Source: an uncultured beta proteobacterium
Lineage (GTDB): Bacteria; Pseudomonadota; Gammaproteobacteria; Burkholderiales; Burkholderiaceae_C
DNA length: 5,930 bases
Assembly: GCA_903840825.1 (NCBI GenBank)
Contig: CAIMHL010000578.1
Coordinates: 1 to 5,930 of the forward strand
Direction of reading: 5' to 3'
This document shows positions 1 through 5,930 of this stretch, in pieces; the first letter of the stretch is position 1, and each line of letters opens with the position of its first letter. Under the pieces are notes generated by a model. The model did not search any database. It had not been told where the DNA came from and was given only the letters and a program-made list of their open reading frames with translations. The position numbers and the translations under genes are program-made.

Positions 1-302
1 CCAAGGCATCGTTGTCTACAGACAGCTTTATCAGCGCGGCTTCCTTCCAGGAAACCACCCGTGTTCTGACCGAAGCCGCCATCATGGGCAAACGCGACGA
101 ACTTCGTGGCTTGAAAGAGAACGTGATCGTGGGTCGTTTGATTCCTGCCGGTACCGGCATGGCTTACCACGAAGCCCGTGTGGTTCGCGAGAATATGGAC
201 GATGCTGAGCGTCGTGCCATTGCCGAATCAGAAGCCGCTGAACTGGCTGGTGATGTACAGGAAGAGGCTTCAGAAGCCAATGAAGGCGCAGCAACCGAGT
301 AA
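1..302 (+). CDS. rpoC: RNA polymerase beta' subunit, C-terminal end (partial)
   Basis: This is the 3' end of rpoC, the catalytic beta' subunit of DNA-dependent RNA polymerase; the gene begins upstream of the window. The frame is open from base 3 and ends at TAA 300-302, leaving 99 visible residues. The near-invariant RpoC C-terminal block is plain: SFISAASFQETTRVLTEAAI, then a KRDELRGLKENVIVGRLIPAGTG stretch (given here only as a landmark near positions 90-160). After it comes a glutamate/alanine-rich acidic tail of about 40 residues, which is variable in the family. The ATG inside MGKRD is internal, not a start. A terminator follows 22 bases after the stop, so this is the last gene of its operon. 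Identification is secure; only the upstream part is missing. Confidence 0.97.
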   Translation, partial: KASLSTDSFISAASFQETTRVLTEAAIMGKRDELRGLKENVIVGRLIPAGTGMAYHEARVVRENMDDAERRAIAESEAAELAGDVQEEASEANEGAATE

Positions 303-324
303 GTTGGACTGCTTCTAAAAGAAT

Positions 325-364
325 AGCGCCTCAATCCCTACTACAGGGGCTTGGGGCGCTTTTT
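325..364 (+). terminator. Rho-independent terminator after rpoC
   Basis: AGCGCCTCAA (325-334) pairs with TTGGGGCGCT (351-360) over ten positions with one G-U pair. Inside it, CCCT (336-339) pairs with AGGG (345-348) around a five-base ACTAC loop. The only interruptions are a T335/G349 wobble and one bulged C at 350. A run of five T (360-364) follows immediately. It starts 22 bases after the rpoC stop, the expected place for the end of the RNA polymerase operon. An A-rich stretch just upstream (about 317-323) could give it some activity on the other strand, but no minus-strand gene is seen that would use it. Confidence 0.92.
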
Positions 365-397
365 ATTGCTTTCTAATACGTCAACATGATTGGGTTT

Positions 398-401
398 GGA
401 G
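398..401 (+). promoter_or_regulatory. Ribosome binding site for the LemA-like gene
   Basis: GGAG lies six bases before a GTG at 408-410. This supports the non-ATG start, which also places the hydrophobic helix right at the N-terminus as expected for LemA-type proteins. No ATG in the same frame lies close upstream. Confidence 0.55.
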
Positions 402-407
402 CGCTGA

Positions 408-941
408 GTGGACAATTCTTTTGTGGCATGGTTTTTGGCGGCTCTTGTTTTGTCTTGGGCCATGGGGGCCTACAACAGGCTCGTGCGTCTCAGGGCCAAG
501 GGTTTGTTGGCTTTTTCGGTGCTTGAGCAAGCTTTGCTCAAGCAGATGATGCTCGTCAGCAGCCATGTTCTTGAAGAGGCTGTTGCCACGGTTGAGGTGC
601 CCGAAGAAGGGCTGCGCCTGCTAGAGCGTTCCAAATCAGTGGTTGCCGCCCTCAAAGTGGCCCATTCACAACCACTCAATCGTGCAGCGTCCAGCGGCTT
701 GAGCGAAAGCTTGGCGGCCACAGGACTTTGCTGGCAGCAGTTGGTGGCTTTGCCACCAGCGGTCGTGGATTCGTTTTTGCCACCCAGCTTTCAGCTGCAG
801 TGGGCCCAGTTTGACATTCAGGTCGAACGAGCGAGATCCGACTTTAATCAATCGGTTATAAATTACAACGAAGCCAAGAATCAATTCCCGGCCAATATGC
901 TGGCAAAGATTTTTGGTTTCAAGTCGGCTTTGCCGGTATAG
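408..941 (+). CDS. Divergent LemA-family-like membrane protein
   Basis: A 177-residue protein with a GTG start chosen for the GGAG at 398-401. Residues 4-20 form one hydrophobic helix, followed by YNRLVRLR (22-29), which matches the YNxLVxLR signature that follows the LemA membrane anchor. The C-terminus, YNEAKNQFPANMLAKIFGFK (153-172), matches the family's end (YN...FPxNxxAxxFGFK). Between these, the usual VDVQLKRRxDLIPNLVE-type segment is not recognisable; the region reads AFSVLEQALLKQMMLV and is otherwise helical and alanine/leucine-rich. LemA proteins are membrane-anchored helical bundles, cytoplasmic or periplasmic depending on topology, whose function is poorly known. The gene follows the rpoC terminator and ends eight bases before rsmB, so it is probably first in the downstream operon. 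Family membership is likely from the two ends; function is unknown. Confidence 0.72.
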   Translation: MDNSFVAWFLAALVLSWAMGAYNRLVRLRAKGLLAFSVLEQALLKQMMLVSSHVLEEAVATVEVPEEGLRLLERSKSVVAALKVAHSQPLNRAASSGLSESLAATGLCWQQLVALPPAVVDSFLPPSFQLQWAQFDIQVERARSDFNQSVINYNEAKNQFPANMLAKIFGFKSALPV

Positions 942-949
942 GTTTGGTG

Positions 950-2275
950 ATGGATTTAAAAGAACAACAAATACCTTTGTGGCGGCAATTGCAAGCGACG
1001 GCTTCTGTGCTGATGGATATTCGCGCGGGCATATCCGGCACGGCCGCCATAGCGGGCGTCAGCGCAGAGTTGAAGCCTGGGGTCCAGTCGCTGGTGTTCC
1101 ATGTTTTACGCTCACTGGGTCGGGCTGAGGCACTTCGCCAGTTGTTGGCCAGCCGGGCGCCGAGGTCGCCTGCAGATGCGCTGTTGTGTACCGCCCTAGC
1201 GTTGGCCTGGCGTGATATTGATGCACCCTATGAAGTGTTCACCTTGGTAAACCAAGCCGTTGAAGCGGCAAAAAGAAATCCGGCAACCCAGGCGCAGGCC
1301 TCTTTTATCAACGCCTGCTTGCGGCGTTTTTTGCGTGAGCGCGATTCATTGGTGGCACACACCGATCAGAATCCGGTGGCGCTGTGGAATCACCCGAAAT
1401 GGTGGATTGAGCGTGTTCAAAAAGACTGGCCCAACGACTGGCAAGCCATTCTTCACGCCAATAACAGCCATGCCCCCATGACACTGCGCGTGAATGCTAA
1501 AAAAACAAATGTGCAGTCCTACTTGCAAGCCTTGAGGGATGTCGGGTTTGACGGCGTTCAGGCGGGCGAGTCGGGTGTGACGCTGGCGCAAGCGAAACCT
1601 GTTCAAGTCTTGCCCGGTTTTTTGTCGGGCGTGGTATCTGTGCAAGATAGTGCAGCGCAGCTTGCCGCCCCTCTTTTGCTGAAGGGATTGAATTCAAACG
1701 CTTCGCTGCGTGTGCTGGATGCTTGTGCAGCACCTGGAGGGAAAACTGCCCATCTGCTGGAAGTCGCTGACTGCCAGGTCACGGCGCTGGATGTGGATGC
1801 TGATCGGTGTGTGCGCATTCACGAAACGCTGGGGCGCCTGGGCTTAGCGGCCAAGGTTTTGGTAGCAGATGCAGCCAAACCGGCCGCCTGGTGGGACGGC
1901 CAGGTGTTTGACGCCATATTGCTGGATGCACCTTGCTCTGCCTCAGGCATTGTTCGGCGTCACCCGGATGTACGCTGGTTGCGCCGGGAGTCTGATATCG
2001 CCCAGTTGGCTGTGATTCAAACGCAACTGTTGAAAGCGTTGTGGTCTGTATTGAAACCTGGTGGCCGGCTGCTTTATTGCACCTGCTCTGTTTTCAGGGC
2101 CGAGGGAGAAAATCAGGTCCAAGCGTTCCTGGCTTCTAACAAAGCGGCCACTTTGTTGCCATCGCCCGGTCATTTGCTGCCCACAAATGGTTTAAACAGC
2201 AAGACAGTCCCGGATAATCTCATCGGTGATCATGACGGCTTTTATTACGCACTACTTGAAAAAAACCCGGCTTGA
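950..2275 (+). CDS. rsmB: 16S rRNA (cytosine(967)-C(5))-methyltransferase RsmB
   Basis: A 441-residue cytoplasmic enzyme that uses S-adenosylmethionine to methylate C5 of a 16S rRNA cytosine (C967 in E. coli numbering). Roughly residues 1-150 are a NusB-like RNA-binding domain (ALRQLL...NQAVEAAK...FINACLRRFL). The catalytic domain follows: SAM-binding motif I DACAAPGGKT from Asp257, an acidic strand LDVDADR, motif IV LLDAPCSASG with Cys329, and motif VI YCTCSV with Cys379. By family knowledge the TCS cysteine is the nucleophile and the PCS cysteine assists product release; both are present, as is the RHPDVRW segment. Length is close to the E. coli protein (429 residues). Start choice: TTG 944, GTG 947 and ATG 950 are consecutive in frame; ATG 950 is preferred, with AGG at 940-942 as a modest ribosome site. 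The 3' end overlaps the next gene. No defect seen. Confidence 0.95.
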   Translation: MDLKEQQIPLWRQLQATASVLMDIRAGISGTAAIAGVSAELKPGVQSLVFHVLRSLGRAEALRQLLASRAPRSPADALLCTALALAWRDIDAPYEVFTLVNQAVEAAKRNPATQAQASFINACLRRFLRERDSLVAHTDQNPVALWNHPKWWIERVQKDWPNDWQAILHANNSHAPMTLRVNAKKTNVQSYLQALRDVGFDGVQAGESGVTLAQAKPVQVLPGFLSGVVSVQDSAAQLAAPLLLKGLNSNASLRVLDACAAPGGKTAHLLEVADCQVTALDVDADRCVRIHETLGRLGLAAKVLVADAAKPAAWWDGQVFDAILLDAPCSASGIVRRHPDVRWLRRESDIAQLAVIQTQLLKALWSVLKPGGRLLYCTCSVFRAEGENQVQAFLASNKAATLLPSPGHLLPTNGLNSKTVPDNLIGDHDGFYYALLEKNPA

Positions 2276-2867
2276 CCTTTGGGTTTTGCTGGTTGCCGTC
2301 AGTCTGGGCTGCCTCTTTTCCGGGGTGGTCCGGGCAGACACGCCCGCTGCTGAAATTGCAGTTTTCAAGACCGAGCGGGCCGGTGATGCTATTTTGTTGA
2401 CGACTGCGGTCAAGTTCGACTTACCGGCTGCCGTTGAAGAGGCGCTCATCAAGGGCGTGGCGATTATTTTTGTGGCGGAAGTCGATGTCTACCGCGAGCG
2501 CTGGTACTGGATGAATAAAAAAGTGCTCAGTACCGAGCGGCATCTCCGCCTGGCCTACCACCCGCTGACTCGCCGATGGCGTTTGAACATCGCCTCGGGG
2601 GTCATCACCTCCTCTGCCCTAGGCATCTCACTTAATCAAAATTTTGACTCACTGGCGGATGCCCTCTCAGCATTGCAGCGGCAATCGCGGTGGAAAATTG
2701 CTGATTCATCCGAGATCGATCTGGATCAAAAGCATGTGATCGAGTTCAAATTCCAGCTGGACCTTGCCCAACTACCCAGGCCCTTGCAAATAGGCACCTT
2801 GGGTCAGTCTGACTGGAGTATTTCTGCCGGAATAACTCGCCCATTGGTACCTGAGGTGATTCGATGA
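2232..2867 (+). CDS. Exported DUF4390 domain protein
   Basis: A protein of 211 residues from ATG 2232, of the DUF4390 family as recognised from its sequence and its place between rsmB and an NtrY-type kinase. The N-terminus is a signal peptide: a basic KKTR (10-13), a hydrophobic core (about 16-33) and a plausible signal peptidase I site after VRA35, before DTPAAEI. The mature part is about 176 residues with alternating beta-type segments (FKTERAGDAILLTTAVKFDL, VAEVDVYRERWYW, RRWRLNIASG), no further membrane helix and no recognisable enzyme motif. It should therefore be periplasmic. The ATG at 2232 overlaps rsmB by 44 bases and has no good ribosome site; TTG 2256 would give a shorter, more typical signal peptide (MKKTR...), and GTG 2226 is also in frame. 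The stop overlaps the kinase start (ATGA). Function unknown; the coupling suggests a role with the kinase, but that is inference. Confidence 0.82.
   Translation: MTAFITHYLKKTRLDLWVLLVAVSLGCLFSGVVRADTPAAEIAVFKTERAGDAILLTTAVKFDLPAAVEEALIKGVAIIFVAEVDVYRERWYWMNKKVLSTERHLRLAYHPLTRRWRLNIASGVITSSALGISLNQNFDSLADALSALQRQSRWKIADSSEIDLDQKHVIEFKFQLDLAQLPRPLQIGTLGQSDWSISAGITRPLVPEVIR
2853..2858 (+). promoter_or_regulatory. Ribosome binding site for the kinase gene
   Basis: GAGGTG ends five bases before ATG 2864 and lies inside the last codons of the DUF4390 gene. With the ATGA stop/start overlap (2864-2867) it fixes the kinase start and indicates translational coupling between the two genes. Confidence 0.75.
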
Positions 2868-5182
2868 AGCGCGTCTCCCGCCTGTCTGAGCGCTTCTCTT
2901 TAAGGCGCTCAAGGGCTATGCGCTGGACGGTCAGCATTGGGCTGGCCTCCATGGTGGCGGTCGGCTTGGTGTTGCTGTTTTTGCTGACGCAGGCCACCAC
3001 CAACCGCGCCATGTACGAGCAAAACTACACGCGGCTTTTTACACTGAACGTGGTGGTGGCGAGTCTTTTACTCATCATCATTGTCTGGATTGCCATCCGA
3101 CTGATCACGCGGTTGCGGCAAGGCCGATTTGGGAGTCGGTTGCTGGTCAAACTAGCGGCTATTTTCGCCCTGGCTGGATTTGCACCAGGTGTTTTGATCT
3201 ACGTTGTTTCTTACCAGTTTGTGTCGCGCTCTATTGAAACCTGGTTTGACGTCAAGGTTGAGGGGGCACTAGATGCCGGACTCAATTTGGGGCGCGTCAC
3301 ACTGGAAACCCTTTCGAACGATTTGCTGGGTAAATCAAAGACAGTGGCCGTGCAAATTGCAGACATTCAGGAGGCCAGTGCCGCGCTGCCTTTGGAAAGG
3401 ATCCGTGAGCAACTCAGCGCCAGCGATTTGGCCTTGTGGACCTCAAGCGGGCAATTGATCTCAGCGGTGGGTCAGTCTCGCTATCAACTCAACCCAGAAC
3501 GCCCCACGCAGCAACAGTTCCGCAGCGCCCGCATTCAACGTGCCATCACCTGGATTGAAGGACTCGACGATGCCGTACCTGGCGTCTTAAACAAGGCCCG
3601 CATCAAGGTCCTGATTCTGGTGTCCAGCAACAGCCTTGAGATGCTGTCAGAGCCCCGCTATCTTTTGGTTACCCAAGTATTGCCGCCCACCTTGGTGGCA
3701 AACGCCATCGCCGTCACGGATGCCAACCGCGAGTATCAGGAGCGTGCCTTGTCAAGAGATGGCCTGCGCCGCATGTACATAGGTACGCTGACGCTGAGCC
3801 TGTTTTTGGCCGTGTTTGGCGCCGTGCTTCTGGCAGTCATATTGGGCAATCAGATTGCCCGCCCCTTGCTTTTGCTCGCTGAAGGCGTGCGCCAGGTCGC
3901 CGCTGGAGATTTGACGCCCAAGGCCTCCTTGCAGGGTCGTGATGAATTGGATGGCTTGACCCGTTCCTTCGCAGAGATGACGCAGCAGTTGGCGGACGCG
4001 CGTCGAGCCGTCCAAGGCAGCATGGCCCAGGTAAGTGCGGCGCGCGCCAATTTGCAAACGATTCTGGATAACCTCACCGCCGGTGTTATTGTGCTGGACG
4101 ACAAGGGCGTCATTCAATCATCCAACCCCGGCGCTACCCGCATTTTGCGCGTGCCGCTGGCTGCCAATGAAGGCTATCGGTTGGAGGATATTCATGGCAT
4201 GGAAACTTTTGGTCAAAGCATCCAGGCGCAGTTTGACTCCTTTTTGGGCGCTCGCAGTGAGCACGGCCTTGACCACTGGCAACAGTCCTTTGAGTTGGGA
4301 AACTCGTCGGCAGCACTGACGGGACGGCAAGCTGATGGCGCTATTATTTTAGTAGCTAGGGGGGCAAGCCTGCCGGACTCAAGCAGGCTATTAGTATTTG
4401 ATGATATCTCCGAGATCGTGTCGGCCCAGCGCTCGCAGGCCTGGGGCGAGGTCGCACGGCGCTTGGCCCACGAGATCAAAAACCCACTCACGCCCATTCA
4501 GCTATCGGCTGAGCGTCTGGAGATGAAGCTCAACGGAAAATTGGGGCCGACTGAACAGGCCTTGCTCACCAAGTCGGTCAAAACTATCGTGGATCAAGTC
4601 GACGCGATGAAGCGACTGGTCAATGACTTCAGAGACTACGCCCGGCTACCGGCTGCTGAACTCAAACCGACAGATCTGAACAAACTTGTTGCCGAAGTGC
4701 TGCAACTGTATGCCAGCGACATGATGCAGGTGCCCGTCAAGTTGGAACTTGACCCCCACATTCCCAAAATATTGGGCGATGCGCAGCAACTCAGGCAAGT
4801 GCTTCATAACCTTTTGCAAAATGCCCAAGACGCAACAGAAACATCAGGCTACGCTGACGCTGACCACCCCGTCACCCTAAGAACCCAGTGGCTTGAAAGC
4901 GCAGGGCGTGTGCGTTTGAGTATTCTGGACTTTGGCACCGGCTTTCCTGAGCACATCTTGAAGCGTGCTTTTGAGCCGTACGTCACGACCAAATCCAAAG
5001 GCACGGGCCTGGGCTTGGCCGTTGTGAAAAAAATAGCCGACGAGCATGGGACCCGGGTTGATATTGCCAATCGCACCGCCGATGGCAACGTCATTGGGGC
5101 TCAGGTATCGTTATCATTCGCCATCGAAAGTGTTGCTCTGGCCGAGCCAGGCGACACAGGCAAAAGCAAGGAACCCGCTTAA
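2864..5182 (+). CDS. ntrY: NtrY-type membrane sensor histidine kinase
   Basis: A 772-residue inner-membrane kinase expected to phosphorylate the regulator encoded next. Hydrophobic segments lie at about 21-42, 58-80, 93-117 and 305-327. The stretch at about 118-303 is the extracytoplasmic sensor region, a layout typical of NtrY. Then follow HAMP (about 330-378), PAS (about 392-515, starting near ANLQTILDNLTAGVIVLDD), HisKA with HEIKNPLTPIQLSAERL and phospho-acceptor His536, and an HATPase domain with the N box (NLLQNAQDA, Asn653), G1 box DFGTG (689-693), F box (FEPYVTTK) and G2 box GTGLGL (from Gly713). Every catalytic box is intact. The H-E-I-K-N form resembles NtrB/NtrY kinases that also dephosphorylate their partner. 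The start is set by GAGGTG and the ATGA overlap. By family, NtrYX pairs act in nitrogen, redox or envelope responses; the signal here is not visible. Residues 493-513 are encoded by an unusual palindromic, rare-codon patch. Naming as ntrY is by similarity, not proven orthology. Confidence 0.9.
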   Translation: MKRVSRLSERFSLRRSRAMRWTVSIGLASMVAVGLVLLFLLTQATTNRAMYEQNYTRLFTLNVVVASLLLIIIVWIAIRLITRLRQGRFGSRLLVKLAAIFALAGFAPGVLIYVVSYQFVSRSIETWFDVKVEGALDAGLNLGRVTLETLSNDLLGKSKTVAVQIADIQEASAALPLERIREQLSASDLALWTSSGQLISAVGQSRYQLNPERPTQQQFRSARIQRAITWIEGLDDAVPGVLNKARIKVLILVSSNSLEMLSEPRYLLVTQVLPPTLVANAIAVTDANREYQERALSRDGLRRMYIGTLTLSLFLAVFGAVLLAVILGNQIARPLLLLAEGVRQVAAGDLTPKASLQGRDELDGLTRSFAEMTQQLADARRAVQGSMAQVSAARANLQTILDNLTAGVIVLDDKGVIQSSNPGATRILRVPLAANEGYRLEDIHGMETFGQSIQAQFDSFLGARSEHGLDHWQQSFELGNSSAALTGRQADGAIILVARGASLPDSSRLLVFDDISEIVSAQRSQAWGEVARRLAHEIKNPLTPIQLSAERLEMKLNGKLGPTEQALLTKSVKTIVDQVDAMKRLVNDFRDYARLPAAELKPTDLNKLVAEVLQLYASDMMQVPVKLELDPHIPKILGDAQQLRQVLHNLLQNAQDATETSGYADADHPVTLRTQWLESAGRVRLSILDFGTGFPEHILKRAFEPYVTTKSKGTGLGLAVVKKIADEHGTRVDIANRTADGNVIGAQVSLSFAIESVALAEPGDTGKSKEPA
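4340..4393 (+). repeat. Twin-hairpin palindromic patch inside the kinase gene
   Basis: Two inverted repeats lie back to back inside ntrY. The first is GCTATTA (4340-4346) with TAGTAGC (4350-4356), seven pairs including one G-U, around a TTT loop. The second is AGCCTGC (4367-4373) with GCAGGCT (4383-4389), seven perfect pairs around a nine-base loop. The heptamer GCTATTA recurs directly at 4387-4393. The reading frame stays open, and the encoded residues (about 493-511) fit the normal end of the PAS region. The patch is rich in codons scarce elsewhere in the gene (TTA, GTA, AGG, CTA). It resembles, from memory, short palindromic repeats with a GCTATT...AATAGC core that are scattered in Comamonadaceae genomes; that match is unverified. 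Confidence 0.4.
5168..5172 (+). promoter_or_regulatory. Ribosome binding site for the response regulator gene
   Basis: AAGGA lies twelve bases before ATG 5185, inside the last codons of the kinase gene, a slightly long spacing. The kinase stop (5180-5182) falls between it and the start, so re-initiation by the same ribosomes is likely. Confidence 0.45.
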
Positions 5183-5184
5183 TC

Positions 5185-5862
5185 ATGGCAAACATATTGG
5201 TAGTGGACGACGAACTCGGTATCCGCGATCTGTTGTCTGAGATTCTTAATGACGAAGGCCACAACGTTGAAGTGGCAGAAAATGCGGCCCAAGCCCGTGC
5301 CGCTCGCTTGCGGGAAAGGCCAGATCTGGTTTTGCTGGACATCTGGATGCCTGACACTGACGGCGTCACGCTACTCAAGGAGTGGTCAAGTACCGGCGCC
5401 TTGACCATGCCGGTCATCATGATGAGCGGGCATGCCACCATAGATACCGCAGTGGAGGCGACAAAAATTGGTGCCTTGGCCTTTCTGGAAAAACCGATTA
5501 CTTTGCAAAAGCTGCTGAAAGCCGTTGAGCAAGGCTTGACCCGAAGTGCTGCACCAGTGCCAGCATCCCTGTTTATGGCGAGTACAAGCCTCAAGGTTGT
5601 TGATGTGGGGTTTATTAATCTCCCCCTCGTCGCACAAACCTTTGATGGTCCATTGCAAATTCAGCAGAGCTTTATGTTGGACAAGCCGTTGCGGGAATCG
5701 AGAGATGAGTTTGAAAAAGCCTATTTTGAATACCACCTTGCCAACGAAAATGGCTCTATGACCCGTGTAGCCGAGAAAACCGGCTTGGAAAGAACACATC
5801 TTTATCGCAAGTTAAAGCAACTGGGTGTTGACCTGTCGCGCAGCAAGAAAACCGGTGCTTAA
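5185..5862 (+). CDS. Short NtrX-like response regulator: receiver plus Fis-type HTH, no AAA+ domain
   Basis: A 225-residue response regulator, the probable partner of the kinase two bases upstream. Residues 1-120 are a complete receiver: acidic pocket DDE (8-10), phospho-acceptor Asp52 in LLDIWMPDTDG, Ser81 in MMSGHAT, and Lys103 in EKP. Residues about 176-218 are a Fis-type helix-turn-helix (FEKAYFEYHL...MTRVAEKTGLERTHLYRKLKQLG), the DNA-binding module of NtrC/NtrX-family regulators. Classical NtrX is about 450 residues with a central AAA+ ATPase; here a linker of about 54 residues (122-175) takes its place and holds no Walker A, Walker B or GAFTGA motif. The layout therefore equals RegA/PrrA/ActR. 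The segment just before the HTH (MLDKPLRESRDEFEKAYFE) resembles the AAA+-to-HTH junction of NtrX, which suggests descent from a longer form. It should bind DNA and act on ordinary sigma-70 promoters. Its targets are not visible here. Confidence 0.88.
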   Translation: MANILVVDDELGIRDLLSEILNDEGHNVEVAENAAQARAARLRERPDLVLLDIWMPDTDGVTLLKEWSSTGALTMPVIMMSGHATIDTAVEATKIGALAFLEKPITLQKLLKAVEQGLTRSAAPVPASLFMASTSLKVVDVGFINLPLVAQTFDGPLQIQQSFMLDKPLRESRDEFEKAYFEYHLANENGSMTRVAEKTGLERTHLYRKLKQLGVDLSRSKKTGA

Positions 5863-5886
5863 GCGGGGGGAGGTGCCAAAAAGTAC

Positions 5887-5895
5887 TGCTATAAT
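5887..5895 (+). promoter_or_regulatory. Extended -10 promoter for the tRNA gene
   Basis: TGCTATAAT is a perfect extended -10 element (TGn followed by TATAAT at 5890-5895). The -35 position at the usual 17-base spacing (about 5867-5872) is G-rich and does not match TTGACA, as tolerated by extended -10 promoters. Transcription would start near 5901-5903, only about three to five bases before the mature tRNA 5' end at 5906. Confidence 0.75.
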
Positions 5896-5905
5896 ATGAG
5901 GCTTA

Positions 5906-5930
5906 GGCCTGGTAGCTCAGTCGGTAGAGC
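5906..5930 (+). tRNA. tRNA gene, 5' part only (isotype not visible; tRNA-Phe favoured)
   Basis: The first 25 bases of a tRNA are present: acceptor strand GGCCTGG (5906-5912), T8 A9, D stem GCTC (5915-5918) paired with GAGC (5927-5930), and the D loop AGTCGGTA. The window ends before the anticodon. From memory, an acceptor beginning GGCCTG with this D arm fits tRNA-Phe of Burkholderiales, but Lys, Thr, Val and others share the D arm, so the isotype remains open. It is driven by its own promoter 11 bases upstream and follows the regulator gene with no terminator between. Confidence 0.88.

Noticed and set aside
351..379. Possible sigma-70 promoter for the operon, TTGGGG (351-356) and TAATAC (374-379) with 17-base spacing.
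   Set aside because: Both hexamers match the consensus poorly and the -35 lies inside the terminator stem. The operon probably has a promoter in 303-407, but I cannot place it with confidence.
303..407. Possible small RNA or small gene between rpoC and the LemA-like gene.
   Set aside because: Apart from the terminator hairpin and a ribosome binding site, the 105 bases show no open frame with a start signal and no further stable structure.
2304..2312. Possible lipoprotein signal in the DUF4390 protein (SLGC around Cys27).
   Set aside because: The residue at -3 is Ser and not Leu/Val/Ile, and the hydrophobic stretch continues past the cysteine to a normal signal peptidase I site after VRA35.
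3752..4117. Open minus-strand frame of 121 codons opposite the kinase gene, plus other minus-strand frames opposite it and the regulator (for example 5091-5594).
   Set aside because: These lie entirely opposite strongly conserved coding sequence, lack recognisable domains or ribosome sites, and are expected shadows in GC-rich DNA.
5857..5878. Possible terminator after the regulator gene (GCTTAAGC palindrome and the G-run 5864-5870).
   Set aside because: The palindrome has no loop for a stable hairpin, the G-run has no matching C-run, and no T-run follows.

Overview
The window looks like chromosomal DNA of a betaproteobacterium in the order Burkholderiales, probably Comamonadaceae-like (Rhodoferax/Polaromonas type). 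This rests on the style of the RpoC C-terminus, the order rsmB - DUF4390 gene - NtrY-type kinase - response regulator, and moderate-to-high GC coding. The genus is a guess from memory, not a search result. All recognised genes are on the + strand and together fill nearly the whole window.

Layout: (1) positions 1-302 hold the last 99 codons of rpoC. A strong hairpin-plus-T-run terminator (325-364) follows, closing the RNA polymerase operon. (2) A five-gene cluster runs from 408 to 5862: a divergent LemA-like membrane protein (408-941), the 16S rRNA cytosine methyltransferase RsmB (950-2275), an exported DUF4390 protein (2232-2867), an NtrY-type membrane histidine kinase (2864-5182) and a short response regulator with a Fis-type helix-turn-helix (5185-5862). 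Gaps are 8, -44, -4 and 2 bases, so the genes are very likely one transcript with translational coupling. (3) After a 43-base gap holding an extended -10 promoter, a tRNA gene begins at 5906 and is cut by the window end. Its anticodon is not visible; tRNA-Phe is my best guess.

How the genes work together: the kinase and regulator form an NtrY/NtrX-like two-component pair. The kinase has four membrane segments, a large extracytoplasmic region, HAMP, PAS, HisKA and HATPase domains with all catalytic boxes intact. The regulator has a complete receiver and a Fis-type HTH but no AAA+ sigma-54 interaction domain between them, so its layout is that of RegA/PrrA/ActR and it cannot work as a classical sigma-54 activator. 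The exported DUF4390 protein is translationally coupled to the kinase and may act with its sensor region, though that is inference. RsmB is a housekeeping enzyme that shares the transcript.

The points most worth a second look are the AAA+-less regulator, a compact palindromic patch with clustered rare codons inside the kinase PAS region (4340-4393), and the LemA-like protein that keeps the family's ends but not its central signature. I see no mobile element, CRISPR array, phage gene or clearly new system.
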